From Chitinophagaceae bacterium (GTDB lineage: Bacteria; Bacteroidota; Bacteroidia; Chitinophagales; Chitinophagaceae), in NCBI GenBank assembly GCA_947476485.1, contig CANJQU010000015.1, positions 1 through 62,072 of the forward strand: DNA of 62,072 bases, given 5' to 3'. Positions 8,369-16,498 of this stretch are shown in pieces (positions within the stretch are counted from its first letter, which is position 1; each line of letters begins with the position of its first letter). The translations under genes were made by a program, and so were the position numbers. The notes under the pieces were generated by a model that did no database searches, was not told the origin of the DNA, and worked only from the letters and a program-made list of their open reading frames with translations.

Positions 8369-8460
8369 CCTTGAATGCCCCTTCGACTGTCGCTCAGGGC
8401 GGGCTTGGAGACGGAGCTTTATTTCTGCTTCCGGATGCGCTGCGCCAATATCCGGAAGAG
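8369..8460. repeat. Dispersed hairpin repeat, copy 2
   Basis: This is the second copy of the 7515-7603 repeat, in the same orientation. Its hairpin is perfect: CTTCCGGAT pairs with ATCCGGAAG around a GC-rich 13-nt loop. It lies 63 bp after the HD gene stop. Confidence 0.6.
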
Positions 8461-8480
8461 CGGGGAGATATTCGGTTACA

Positions 8481-8705
8481 ATGCGCGTTTTTTCAATAGA
8501 AGATAATACTCGCATCGCCAGCCATTCCTTTTACATTAAGGAGTGGGAAGGAGTATGGGCTTGCTATGAATATGTCAATCAGGCGTATAGACGTATGAAC
8601 TCAGAATTAGCTGAAAGAATATGTCAGGACGTATTAAGCGATTATCAAAATACCTTCGAGAAATTAACTGAAATCGATGCTGCTGATTTTTTTGATGGCT
8701 TATAA
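8481..8705 (+). CDS. Small hypothetical protein
   Basis: The protein has 74 residues, is acidic, and is predicted mostly helical in its second half (NSELAERICQDVL...). The frame is clean and codon use resembles that of neighbouring genes. No signal, membrane segment or known motif is seen. It is convergent with the MltR-like gene, with the stops 15 bp apart. It could be a real accessory-region gene or a remnant. Confidence 0.4.
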   Translation: MRVFSIEDNTRIASHSFYIKEWEGVWACYEYVNQAYRRMNSELAERICQDVLSDYQNTFEKLTEIDAADFFDGL

Positions 8706-8720
8706 CGCCATTTACATATG

Positions 8721-9248
8721 TCATATTGTCCATTCGCGAAATGAACACCTTTTTTGAGAAACGTAATGCGGTCGATTGGTCAGATTAAGAATCAAACAAA
8801 CAGCGGCAGAGGAAAATTTCCCTCTTGGTTGAACGACAACCTCACCATAGTCCCCTGCCGAATACTTGAGCTTTCTACACAATTCAATAACTTTGTTATC
8901 GCTAAACGAAGTATGAATATTATGAGCAAAATTGTTCCTTATTTTCCGTATTAAATCGGCTTCGGCAAATTCCATCTTTGATATTAAGCCTAACGAATAA
9001 GCAGCGGTACACCTAGACGAAAAGGTTCCCAATGGGGCATTAAACCCATCTACTAAAGCAGAGCTTGTTTTTCCTGCAAGGAAATATGATTTAAGGATTT
9101 TCAACATCAATTCATCCAAATAGCTGGCTGCAATTAACACCATGCCCCTATCCGATTCTTTATTCAGCTCGGGTAAAAACTTGTTGAATTCTTTTAAATG
9201 AGGATGCGTTTCTTCAAACGACGGACGATCTTCTTTCATATTTTGCAT
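8721..9248 (-). CDS. MltR-like protein (mannitol repressor family)
   Basis: The start is at 9248 (MQNMKEDRPSF); the longer frame adds a Cys/Phe-rich stretch unlike the family. The family signature is present in order: ESDRGMVLIAASYLDELM, then PLGTFSSR and AYSLGLIS, then a late IRKIRNNFAH. MltR was named as a repressor of the E. coli mannitol operon, but it lacks a DNA-binding fold. Stand-alone homologues occur widely in accessory regions with unknown roles. No mannitol genes are nearby, so the name should not be read as function here. Confidence 0.75.
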   Translation of the reverse strand: MQNMKEDRPSFEETHPHLKEFNKFLPELNKESDRGMVLIAASYLDELMLKILKSYFLAGKTSSALVDGFNAPLGTFSSRCTAAYSLGLISKMEFAEADLIRKIRNNFAHNIHTSFSDNKVIELCRKLKYSAGDYGEVVVQPRGKFSSAAVCLILNLTNRPHYVSQKRCSFREWTI

Positions 9249-9320
9249 TAGTAAAGTAAAGAGAAAAAAAGAATAGCACCCATGTTTAGCTTGAACACTT
9301 AGTCCGTTTCGAAATAAAAA

Positions 9321-9351
9321 AACCGGGAACATCGAGCTGATGTTTCCGGTT
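9321..9351 (-). terminator. Strong terminator of the four-gene operon
   Basis: AACCGG-G-AACATC pairs with GATGTT-T-CCGGTT: 13 pairs including one G-T, with loop GAGCT. On the minus strand it is followed by a T-run (complement of AAATAAAAAA at 9311-9320). It ends transcription arriving from 11632 to 9398. Confidence 0.85.
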
Positions 9352-9397
9352 GAAGTGGAAGGCGGGAATGCCAGAACACTCTCCTATTGTCAATAGA

Positions 9398-9595
9398 CTA
9401 TGATGTTAAAATAACTGTTGCAGCGGATAGTTGGGACTGTCTGTCTTTTATCTGATAATCGCGGTTAACCTCTTCCATATGTTGGTCTATCGCAAAAAGA
9501 CCAGCCAAATCTTCTGTAGAATTCATGACAAAGACTTTATTGTCTGCAGCTAGCTGTGCGAGAACTTCATCTCTTTTATTAAGTATTGTAGCCAT
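9398..9595 (-). CDS. Small last gene of the accessory operon
   Basis: The protein has 65 residues, is helical and acidic, and has no signal or recognised motif. Its ATG overlaps the stop of the preceding gene (TAATG), which implies translational coupling and supports it as real. It could be a small partner of that protein, or an immunity/antitoxin-like component; nothing in the sequence proves either. A strong terminator follows 46 bp downstream. Confidence 0.6.
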   Translation of the reverse strand: MATILNKRDEVLAQLAADNKVFVMNSTEDLAGLFAIDQHMEEVNRDYQIKDRQSQLSAATVILTS

Positions 9596-10320
9596 TAGAA
9601 TCCGTTTAAATTATTTGTAAATATAGAAAAGGAGTGCAAAGGTAGTATATTTCTGACGAAATTTTTCGTGTTCTCATCGAAAAATACAAACTCATTATTA
9701 TATGATGCAGCTATTAGGGCGTTCGTTGTCTGTGTATTTCCTTGTGTTGCGTCAAAAATAAAAATGCCATCAGCCATTTTTGCTTTAATTAAGGCTTTAT
9801 TAGATGTTTCAGCAATCCAAATAAATTTAGGTAGTGCTGTCTCCAGTAATATATCTTTTGTAGGCTGGTCAAAAGTGGTATTAATTGCTAAAGAATGCTT
9901 GAATGAACGGCTAGATGTCAGATAAAATCTGATAAATATTTGGCTATCGTCCGGAACCTTAAATAAATTAAATAAAATTGACTTAAATAGATTTTTTGCC
10001 CTAAACGCTTCTAAATAAACTTTGGAGTATAATGGCACAACAAAATGTGTTATCTCGCAATTATGCCATCTTGCTACTGGATAATGGGCAGCAGGTGCAT
10101 TTATTTTACCTAATTGGTAAATCGGTCTATTATCATCAATAAACACAAAGTCTTTTCGGATATCATCATTATCAAAAAACTGAATTCTTTTTCTCGCTAT
10201 AATACCCGCAATAAGTGGGTCAGTTTCATCAGTGACCTGTAAGCTATCGATTAGATTATCTGTCGTTCTCTCTCTACCTATGGTTAAAACTGCATGCCCA
10301 ATATCACCACCAATATGCAT
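9595..10320 (-). CDS. Unknown protein, possibly N-terminally truncated papain/C39-like
   Basis: The protein has 241 residues from the ATG at 10320, which is one base after the stop of the endonuclease gene. It begins almost at once with GGDIGHAVLTIG. This resembles the His block of papain- or C39-fold cysteine peptidases, where a short 'ESGIPLI.AF' strand normally comes just before. That strand is present in frame upstream of the ATG (back to the TGA at 10375-10377) but would need a non-ATG start. No Cys half is visible. Later blocks are DFVFIDDNRPIYQ, FIRFYLTSSRSFK, LPKFIWIAE and FDATQGNT. Either a functional short form or a 5'-deleted gene. Confidence 0.6.
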   Translation of the reverse strand: MHIGGDIGHAVLTIGRERTTDNLIDSLQVTDETDPLIAGIIARKRIQFFDNDDIRKDFVFIDDNRPIYQLGKINAPAAHYPVARWHNCEITHFVVPLYSKVYLEAFRAKNLFKSILFNLFKVPDDSQIFIRFYLTSSRSFKHSLAINTTFDQPTKDILLETALPKFIWIAETSNKALIKAKMADGIFIFDATQGNTQTTNALIAASYNNEFVFFDENTKNFVRNILPLHSFSIFTNNLNGF

Positions 10321-10321
10321 T

Positions 10322-11185
10322 CTATTTTCGAAAGCTGTAATAAGTGGTATTCCACTTTCTACATTGCTTCTTAATCAGTCTCGATTTGAGCTCATCAATC
10401 GAGAAGGGTTTCGTCCTCTTGTGTAGCATTGCATGACAATTCGGACAAACCGGCCTCAGGTCTTCGACCGGATTAATTTGATATTCTTTGCCTATGCTCC
10501 CTACCGGTGTCATGTGATGAACGTGAATGAAATAACGACCTATGTCGCCATAAAATTCTTGAAAATCGAAATCACATACAGAGCACGTATAGCCGTAGTA
10601 TTCAAGGCAAGCGTTTCTTGCATGCGGATTACGTTCAAACCTAATGGAAAGAAACTCGCTCCGGCTACCCTCCATAAACTTGTTTTCTGTAAAATCGACT
10701 AAGCGTCTATTTATATGGCTATTGTTCAAGAATGTAAACCATGCTTCCTCTAAGGTCGGAACAACCTCCTTTCGTATCTCAATGCCAGAGCTTTGTGTAG
10801 ACCAATGCTGATTTGCAAGAACGCTTTGAGAGTTCTTAAGAAAATCGATGGGTAATATCTCGTCTTTCACGGGATTTATTAGAACATCGAAGTCTATCGA
10901 TACGTAGTCAACATCACCCTTGTTTTCATCGGTCCAGTGTTTTTCTTTAAAAGGTTCGGAAGAAATGTAGCCGCTGCCGAATATTCCTTTTTTTCCTTCT
11001 CCGAGTTTTATAAGAAATGCCCTGTCTCCAACCGTTGCACTTTTATTAGCGCATCTCCAGGTATCTGTGAACTTACCTGTGTTACTTAGTTGTTCAATAT
11101 ATTTTTCAAGATCGCTGCCCCATTTTCCGTGTTTAGGTTCGGCGTTCCAAGTAAAAAGATAAGTGGGTGGGTAATTGTAATCCAT
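10322..11185 (-). CDS. EVE-HNH endonuclease (modification-dependent type)
   Basis: The protein has 287 residues. The N-terminal half (about 8-130) has the look of an EVE/PUA-like modified-base-binding domain: TYLFTWNAE..., DTWRCANKSATVGDRAFLIK, then GIFGSGYI. The C-terminal half is an HNH nuclease with zinc ligands Cys201/Cys204 and Cys247/Cys250, catalytic HVHH (221-224), then DLRPVCPNCHAMLH. EVE-HNH enzymes such as VcaM4I are known to cut DNA containing modified cytosine, so a type IV-like anti-phage role is likely. No methyltransferase is adjacent, consistent with that class. It is second in a leftward operon, 33 bp after the 137-residue gene. Confidence 0.8.
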   Translation of the reverse strand: MDYNYPPTYLFTWNAEPKHGKWGSDLEKYIEQLSNTGKFTDTWRCANKSATVGDRAFLIKLGEGKKGIFGSGYISSEPFKEKHWTDENKGDVDYVSIDFDVLINPVKDEILPIDFLKNSQSVLANQHWSTQSSGIEIRKEVVPTLEEAWFTFLNNSHINRRLVDFTENKFMEGSRSEFLSIRFERNPHARNACLEYYGYTCSVCDFDFQEFYGDIGRYFIHVHHMTPVGSIGKEYQINPVEDLRPVCPNCHAMLHKRTKPFSIDELKSRLIKKQCRKWNTTYYSFRK

Positions 11186-11218
11186 GAAGACAAGGGCTTT
11201 TAAAAGTTGAGCTTAAAA

Positions 11219-11632
11219 CTACCATTTACGTTTGATTGGTCTGATTGGTTGTTTGCCTTCCGATTTTAGTTTAAGATTGAGTGCTCGAGTTTGTCGTCCC
11301 AGACTTGTCCTAAATGAATCAGATGAAAGATCGGTCGTACTCCCGTTTTCTTCGAGGATAATTTTGTTACTGTTCACTTTACGGTATGTTTTACCATCGG
11401 CAGAAATGCTGATCGGCACGTTGACATTATCGTTATCCAATACAATGTCGTATCGAGTGCCTTTTTTCAATTCTGCTTTCTGTAAAAGTATAATGTCATT
11501 AAATCTCATAGTGCCCTTTGAACTCTTCAGACCAACCACGTCAATGAATTCATGCTCTTTGGTCTGTAGATTATCCCGATCTCCTGAAGTTCTTTTAATG
11601 CCATTGTAGGTAGCAGAGATTTCATTACACAT
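11219..11632 (-). CDS. First gene of the accessory operon, unknown function
   Basis: The protein has 137 residues with no signal peptide. The middle is beta-rich (RYDIVLDNDNVNVPISISADG) and the C-terminus strongly basic (KSEGKQPIRPIKRKW), suggesting nucleic-acid contact. No family was recognised. It lies 33 bp upstream of the EVE-HNH gene on the same strand, with no terminator between, so it probably belongs to the same system. It could be a specificity or regulatory subunit; that is inference from position only. Confidence 0.55.
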   Translation of the reverse strand: MCNEISATYNGIKRTSGDRDNLQTKEHEFIDVVGLKSSKGTMRFNDIILLQKAELKKGTRYDIVLDNDNVNVPISISADGKTYRKVNSNKIILEENGSTTDLSSDSFRTSLGRQTRALNLKLKSEGKQPIRPIKRKW

Positions 11633-11694
11633 ATTCGATATATCCTCCCGTTAGATTTTCTTAAATACACATGGAAGATACATCAAAACTTAAA

Positions 11695-11717
11695 GATGGC
11701 GGAATTGGTCGACGCGC
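11695..11717 (+). repeat. tRNA-Leu 5' fragment, inverted relative to the intact tRNA
   Basis: GATGGCGGAATTGGT followed by GACGCGC, with one mismatch between, matches residues 5-27 of the tRNA-Leu at 11888-11971 but lies on the opposite strand. No anticodon, variable or T arm follows. An inverted pair TGTCCG...CGGACA comes directly after it. The fragment marks the upstream edge of the accessory operon and could be an integration scar. Confidence 0.65.
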
Positions 11718-11848
11718 ATGTCCGTAAATAATGTTTGTGCCGGACAATTGAAACATATAAGCAGGAATTACTAAGAGCCTTTACTACAGCGGCTTTCCGG
11801 AGACAATAGTGCAAAAAATAGTGCAAGACGTTTTTGACTAAAACAAAA

Positions 11849-11876
11849 AAGCAGCTATACTAATGTATAACTGCTT
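11849..11876 (-). terminator. Terminator of tRNA-Leu
   Basis: AAGCAG-C-TATAC pairs with GTATA-A-CTGCTT (loop TAAT). On the minus strand it is followed by a T-run (complement of AAACAAAAAA). It lies 12 bp beyond the tRNA 3' end. Confidence 0.75.
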
Positions 11877-11887
11877 GATTTTCAGAG

Positions 11888-11971
11888 TGCCCCGAACAGG
11901 AATCGAACCTGCACTACCTTGCGATAACCAGATTTTGAGTCTAGCGCGTCTACCAATTCCGCCATCGAGGC
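11888..11971 (-). tRNA. tRNA-Leu (anticodon CAA)
   Basis: The acceptor arms GCCTCGA and TCGGGGC pair over 7 bp (one T-G), with discriminator A. The D arm is TGGCGGAATTGGTAGACGCGC. The anticodon loop CTCAAAA carries CAA (reads UUG). A variable arm typical of class II tRNAs follows, then the T arm GCAGG-TTCGATT-CCTGT. CCA is not encoded. An inverted 23-nt fragment of this gene lies about 230 bp away. Confidence 0.93.
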
Positions 11972-11977
11972 CTTTTT

Positions 11978-12009
11978 AGTCGTAAGTTGTAAGTCGTGAG
12001 TCGTAAGTC
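11978..12009. repeat. Degenerate GTCGTAAGT tandem repeat, copy A
   Basis: About four tandem 7-9 bp units (AGTCGTAAGTTGTAAGTCGT...) lie between the tRNA and hscB. The same motif occurs at 40310-40341. Confidence 0.6.
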
Positions 12010-12075
12010 TGCGATTACTCCTTATTCCTTTTTTCAGTTTGCAGTTGGTAGTTGCTGCGAACTGCCGGTGATTTT

Positions 12076-12621
12076 TTACCGGGTTGCAAATCTATCAATT
12101 CTTTCCTTAATGCGCAACAGGTATTTTTTGCGGAAATACTGGTCTTTTACCTGCAATAGTAACTCCTTGTCTTTTTCGCCTTTTTCGAAGCGTTGTATGA
12201 GCGGTTTTGTCGCATCGTCCCAAAGTTCCAGTTGCTCATTGAGCATGGTTGTAGCCCCTGTAAGGGCGTCATTATCGTTTGGGTCGTCTTTGTCGTGGGT
12301 GGCCTCGTAGTCGCTTATCGCTTCATTTATATCCATCATCTCCATAAGGAAGGCCGGGGGCAGGGCATATTTTTCTTCATCCTCCAGCAGGCCGTTCTGC
12401 TTCAGTATGTAAGCCATAGTGGCATCAGGATTTTTGAGGGTTTTGTAGGCTTGATTGTTCATGGCGGCCATGCGCAGCGCCTCGGCCAGTTCGGCACCAC
12501 CGGCCTGGGCAAAGCGGTCGGGGTGGTATTGCCGGCTAAGCTCGTAGAAGGCGCTTTTTACGGCGGCCTGGTCTGGGTGAAAGGAGACGGGCAGGCGGTA
12601 TAGTGTGAAATAGTCTGTCAT
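12076..12621 (-). CDS. hscB: Fe-S assembly co-chaperone HscB-like
   Basis: The start at 12621 (MTDYFTLYRLPVSF) matches the family N-terminus; the longer frame is unrelated. The protein has 181 residues. The J domain (about 1-75) carries the HPD motif in SRQYHPDRF, needed to stimulate the Hsp70 partner (HscA/DnaK). The C-terminal helical bundle includes the P..FLMEMMD..EAI..Y segment that binds IscU-type scaffolds. It acts in cytoplasmic iron-sulphur cluster transfer. It is divergent from the gene at 12651. No isc genes are adjacent. Confidence 0.88.
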   Translation of the reverse strand: MTDYFTLYRLPVSFHPDQAAVKSAFYELSRQYHPDRFAQAGGAELAEALRMAAMNNQAYKTLKNPDATMAYILKQNGLLEDEEKYALPPAFLMEMMDINEAISDYEATHDKDDPNDNDALTGATTMLNEQLELWDDATKPLIQRFEKGEKDKELLLQVKDQYFRKKYLLRIKERIDRFATR

Positions 12622-12626
12622 GGTGT

Positions 12627-12634
12627 TATCTTTG
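12627..12634 (+). promoter_or_regulatory. -7 box TAnnTTTG for the dehydrogenase gene
   Basis: TATCTTTG lies 16 bp before the ATG at 12651. It implies a very short leader. No clear -33 TTG is seen. Confidence 0.55.
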
Positions 12635-12650
12635 CCGCAAATTACTAAAG

Positions 12651-13856
12651 ATGATCCGCATAGGTGTGATACGTGAAAGGAAAAAGCTACCAGATGAGCG
12701 AGTGCCGCTGATACCCCGGCAATGTACTTATATTGAGGCTCACTATCCCGGGATAAAAATAGTGGTAGAGCCATCGCCCATACGCTGCTATACAGATGCA
12801 GAGTACCAGGCAGAAGGCATAGAGCTGAATGAAAACCTCAGTGATTGTGATATTCTGCTGGGCGTAAAAGAAGTGCCTGCGGACAGCCTGGTGCCGGATA
12901 AGACGTACTTTTTCTTTTCTCATACCAAGAAGAAACAGCCCTACAACCAGGGCCTGATGCGTGCCCTGATAGAGAAGCGCATCCGAATGATAGACTATGA
13001 GTGCCTTACCCATAGCGATGATCAGCGCATACTGGGCTTCGGCCTTTATGCCGGGATAGTGGGCGCGCACAACGGACTGCTTACTTATGGCAAGAAATTC
13101 GGACTGTATGACCTGCCAGCGGCACATGCAGTAAAAAGCTTTAAAGACCTGATGGCGGCATATGAACATGTGAAACTGCCGAATATAAAAATAGCCATGA
13201 CCGGGTCGGGCAAGGTTGCATCGGGCGTGCTGGAAGTACTAACCCAGCTAGATATAGAAGCGGTGGAGCCGAACGACTTCCTGACCCACGAATATGAGTA
13301 CCCGGTGTTTACACACCTTAAAGGCGCTAACCTGTATGCGCGCAAAGACAACGATATGTTTTTCCGCGATGATTTTCACGCTAATCCTGAGGCCTACAAG
13401 TGCCTGTTCACCTCTTATGTGAACCAGGCAGATATACTGATGAACGGCATCTACTGGGAGCGGAGGATAGCAAGATTGTTTGAGAAGGATGATATAAAGC
13501 GCCGAGACTGGCGCGTGAGCGTAATTTCGGACATTACCTGTGACATAGATGGGTCGGTACCGATCAATCTTGATTCATCGACTATTGCGGACCCTGTATA
13601 TGGTGTAGACAGAGCCACCTGTACCCGTACCGCTCCTTTCCAGAACACCAAGGATGTTATTGATGTAATGGCGGTAGACAATCTGCCAAATGAGTTGCCG
13701 CGTGATGCCTCACGTTACTTCGGGATACACTTTGAGAAGCATATTTTGCCGGAATTGGTGAAGGCGAACAGTGATATACTGAAGCGCGCTACGATATGCG
13801 AGGGTGGGAAGCTGACGAAGAAGTATGAGTACCTGAGCGATTATGCGTATGAGTAG
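12651..13856 (+). CDS. Saccharopine/alanine dehydrogenase-family oxidoreductase
   Basis: The protein has 401 residues. The N-terminal AlaDH/PNT-like domain begins MIRIGVIRERK and continues with DERVPLIP. The Rossmann region has IKIAMTGSGKVASGVLEVL (about 180-200), with the nucleotide-binding GSGKVASG. The C-terminal part has ISDITCDIDGSVP and AVDNLPNELPRDAS, which are characteristic of LYS1-type saccharopine dehydrogenases (lysine-forming, NAD-dependent). Bacteroidota commonly carry this enzyme. The natural direction or substrate cannot be told from sequence, and no other lysine-pathway gene is nearby. Confidence 0.82.
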   Translation: MIRIGVIRERKKLPDERVPLIPRQCTYIEAHYPGIKIVVEPSPIRCYTDAEYQAEGIELNENLSDCDILLGVKEVPADSLVPDKTYFFFSHTKKKQPYNQGLMRALIEKRIRMIDYECLTHSDDQRILGFGLYAGIVGAHNGLLTYGKKFGLYDLPAAHAVKSFKDLMAAYEHVKLPNIKIAMTGSGKVASGVLEVLTQLDIEAVEPNDFLTHEYEYPVFTHLKGANLYARKDNDMFFRDDFHANPEAYKCLFTSYVNQADILMNGIYWERRIARLFEKDDIKRRDWRVSVISDITCDIDGSVPINLDSSTIADPVYGVDRATCTRTAPFQNTKDVIDVMAVDNLPNELPRDASRYFGIHFEKHILPELVKANSDILKRATICEGGKLTKKYEYLSDYAYE

Positions 13857-13896
13857 CCATGGGAGAAACCCTTAGTAAAGCAATAATATAAAAACA

Positions 13897-14655
13897 ATGC
13901 AAAGCGGCGGTTTGTACATATCAGCTTTTTTGATGCTCTGCCTGTGCAGTTGTGACCGGTATTATTATCAGCCGAACGGTGTGCATGCACCGCTGCTGAC
14001 GAACGCAAAAGACGCCCACCTTTCTGCTAATGAGGATGGCAGCAATGCTAATATACAGGCGGCCTATTCACCCATAAATCATTTAGGCATTATTGCAGGA
14101 TACAGCAGATTTTCGTACAAAGCGCCGAATGTGGATGCAAGTGCCGGCAACGTAGATGCGCATGCACACCTGGCAGAAGCGGGCGCAGGATATTATTATG
14201 CGATGGGTAAGAAAGTGAAGGTGGTGTGCGATATATATGGTGGTGCAGGTGGCGGTGCGCTGAAAAGCGATGTGAACATGCATTTTTTCCGGCCATTCAT
14301 ACAGCCGGGGGCGGGGCTACGGACACCCTACTTCGATGTTGCAATAAACTACCGGTTCTCTGCGATACGCTATTCGCAACTGGATGCGAATGGTCATGAT
14401 GCGGGATACCTGGAACAACACAACCTTGTAAACGGAGACCGCAGCATAACTGACAAAGGGTATGTTTTTGGAGAGCCCTCGATCACAGTACGCGGCGGAT
14501 ACAAGTTCCTTAAACTACAAATGCAGCTTGTGACCAGTCATGCAATATCAGACGTACCGTGGCGCTATAACAACAGTCAACTGACAGTTGGCATACACTT
14601 TGCACTGGAAGATCTGCTTGCGATCATTAATCCAAAAACACAGGCAAAAAATTAG
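13897..14655 (+). CDS. Outer-membrane lipoprotein, beta-barrel-like
   Basis: The signal has lipobox CLCSC near residue 19. The mature part, about 230 residues, shows many short alternating strands with Gly and aromatic pairs (GIIAGYSRF, AGAGYYYAMG, FIQPGAGLRTPY, VAINYRFSAIRY), as in small outer-membrane barrels. It sits 40 bp after the dehydrogenase and 15 bp before the CAP gene, so the three could be co-transcribed. Function unknown. Confidence 0.7.
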   Translation: MQSGGLYISAFLMLCLCSCDRYYYQPNGVHAPLLTNAKDAHLSANEDGSNANIQAAYSPINHLGIIAGYSRFSYKAPNVDASAGNVDAHAHLAEAGAGYYYAMGKKVKVVCDIYGGAGGGALKSDVNMHFFRPFIQPGAGLRTPYFDVAINYRFSAIRYSQLDANGHDAGYLEQHNLVNGDRSITDKGYVFGEPSITVRGGYKFLKLQMQLVTSHAISDVPWRYNNSQLTVGIHFALEDLLAIINPKTQAKN

Positions 14656-14670
14656 TTGCATACAATAGTT

Positions 14671-15147
14671 ATGATCCCGAAAACATTCGCGGCGGCGATA
14701 CTGCTTATCGCGCTTACCGTTTTTTGCAATAGCCGCCTATTGGCCCAGGAGCAGCAAAGTAATTATGCCGAAATGAAGACCGGCATCCTGGAACTTGTGA
14801 ACAAGCACCGGGCGGGGATGGGACTAGCCCCGCTGACCATGAACGTGGATATAGAGCGCGCGGCAACCAGGCATAACCACAATATGGCCACGAAGAAAAT
14901 TCCTTTCGGGCATGACGGCTTTAGTGCAAGGATGAAAGTGATAACGAAACAACTGAAAGGGGGCACAGGCTGGGCTGAGAACGTGGCGATGGGTTCAGAA
15001 ACCGCCGAAGAGGTTGTGGACCTCTGGTTGCATAGCGAAGGACATAAAAAGAATATAGAGGGAGATTACAACCTCACGGGAATAGGTATAGAAAAAGACG
15101 CAAATGACGATCTTTACTTCACCCAGATATTTGTGTATAAAAAGTAA
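14671..15147 (+). CDS. Secreted CAP-domain (SCP/PR1-like) protein
   Basis: ATG 14671 (MIPKTFAAAILL) is preferred over the upstream TTG. The signal peptide ends near LLAQE. The CAP fold is visible throughout: ILELVNKHRAGMGLAPL (helix 1 with the His site), AATRHNHNMA, the second His in FGHDGFSAR, GWAENVAMG and WLHSEGHKKNI, ending in the YFTQIFV strand. It is a single-domain form of about 135 mature residues. CAP proteins are secreted and bind lipids or act as proteases or adhesion factors; the bacterial role is mostly unknown. Confidence 0.88.
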   Translation: MIPKTFAAAILLIALTVFCNSRLLAQEQQSNYAEMKTGILELVNKHRAGMGLAPLTMNVDIERAATRHNHNMATKKIPFGHDGFSARMKVITKQLKGGTGWAENVAMGSETAEEVVDLWLHSEGHKKNIEGDYNLTGIGIEKDANDDLYFTQIFVYKK

Positions 15148-15180
15148 AGATTTCAAAGACCAGCATCCTAATTCCAAAGA

Positions 15181-16449
15181 CTAGTACCCGTATTTGTCTT
15201 TCCAGCAGTTTCTCAGGTATTCTCTAAGGCGGGCCTCGCTTGCATTGTCGGAGGGATCGTAGAGTTTGGTGCCTGCGACCTGATCGGGGAGAAATTCGAG
15301 GGGTGAGAAGTTGCCTTCAAAATCGTGAGCGTATTTATAGCCTTTGCCGTAATCCATCTTTTTCATCAGGCTTGTTGGCGCATTGCGGATAGCTAATGGC
15401 ACAGGCAGGTCTCCTGTTTTATTAACCAGCGCGCGTGCCATACCTATGGCGACCGTGGCAGAATTGCTCTTGGCTGATGAAGCGAGGTATATAGCGGTCT
15501 GGGAGAGTATAAGACTGCATTCGGGATAGCCGATCATCTCTACTGCCTGGAAACAACTGGTGGCAAGCAGCAGCGCATTGGGGTTTGCGTTACCAATGTC
15601 TTCGCTGGCCAATATGAGCATGCGGCGGGCAATGAACTTAGGGTCTTCCCCACCCTCTATCATACGGGCCAGCCAGTATACCGCAGCATTGGGGTCGCTG
15701 CCGCGCATTGACTTGATGAATGCAGAAATGATATCGTAATGCTGTTCACCGGTCTTGTCATACAGCGCCATCCTTTTCTGTACAATATCCTGCACGGCGT
15801 CGTTGCTGAATTCCTTGTGATCATCGGGCAGTGCGGCTGCTACCAGCTCCACAAGATTCAGGAGCCTGCGGGCATCGCCTCCACTGAGCTGCAGGAGCGC
15901 TTCCCATTCCTTTATTACTATGTGCTGGTTTGCCAGCCATTCGTCTTTCGCCATAGCCTGGTGAACCAGCGACTTAAGGTGTTCCTCCGACAATGACTTA
16001 AGCACATATACCTGGCAGCGACTGAGCAAGGCACTAATGACCTCAAATGATGGATTTTCGGTGGTAGCCCCGATAAGAGTGATGATGCCTTTTTCTACTG
16101 CCCCGAGCAGGCTATCCTGCTGCGCTTTATTGAAGCGGTGTATCTCGTCTATGAACAACAGTGCGTGGCCACTCTTACGAGCCATTTCTATCACTGCCCG
16201 CACGTCTTTCACACCGCTATCTATGGCGCTGAGTGTGAAAAACGGCATATCCAGTGAATGAGCTATGATCTGGGCCAGCGTTGTTTTTCCGACGCCCGGC
16301 GGGCCCCAGAAAATAATAGAATGCCCTTTGCGGCTCTGGACCATTTGCTCCAGTACTTTACCCGGACCTACAAGATGCTCCTGGCCTATGAATTCAGCAA
16401 GTGTCTTTGGTCTTATCCTTTCTGCAAGCGGTGCATTTGAGCCCTGCAT
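15181..16449 (-). CDS. rarA: Replication-associated recombination protein A
   Basis: This AAA+ ATPase of the MgsA/RarA/WRNIP1 family acts at stalled replication forks. The N-terminus ([20 protein letters not shown]) is family-typical. Walker A is GPPGVGKTT (49-57) and Walker B LLFIDE (97-102), with HRFNKAQQD and a sensor 1 in [11 protein letters not shown]. The C-terminal tetramerisation region carries [15 protein letters not shown] and [12 protein letters not shown]. The length of 422 is normal. It is divergent from the thioredoxin-fold gene at 16499 with a 49-bp intergenic region. Confidence 0.95.
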   Translation of the reverse strand: MQGSNAPLAERIRPKTLAEFIGQEHLVGPGKVLEQMVQSRKGHSIIFWGPPGVGKTTLAQIIAHSLDMPFFTLSAIDSGVKDVRAVIEMARKSGHALLFIDEIHRFNKAQQDSLLGAVEKGIITLIGATTENPSFEVISALLSRCQVYVLKSLSEEHLKSLVHQAMAKDEWLANQHIVIKEWEALLQLSGGDARRLLNLVELVAAALPDDHKEFSNDAVQDIVQKRMALYDKTGEQHYDIISAFIKSMRGSDPNAAVYWLARMIEGGEDPKFIARRMLILASEDIGNANPNALLLATSCFQAVEMIGYPECSLILSQTAIYLASSAKSNSATVAIGMARALVNKTGDLPVPLAIRNAPTSLMKKMDYGKGYKYAHDFEGNFSPLEFLPDQVAGTKLYDPSDNASEARLREYLRNCWKDKYGY

Positions 16450-16498
16450 AGACTGAGATTTATGATTATTTTTTGAAGTAATTCCCTAAATTAGCTGA

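Noticed and set aside
11695-11760. Second tRNA gene
   Set aside because: Only the D-arm part matches; no anticodon loop, variable arm or T arm follows.
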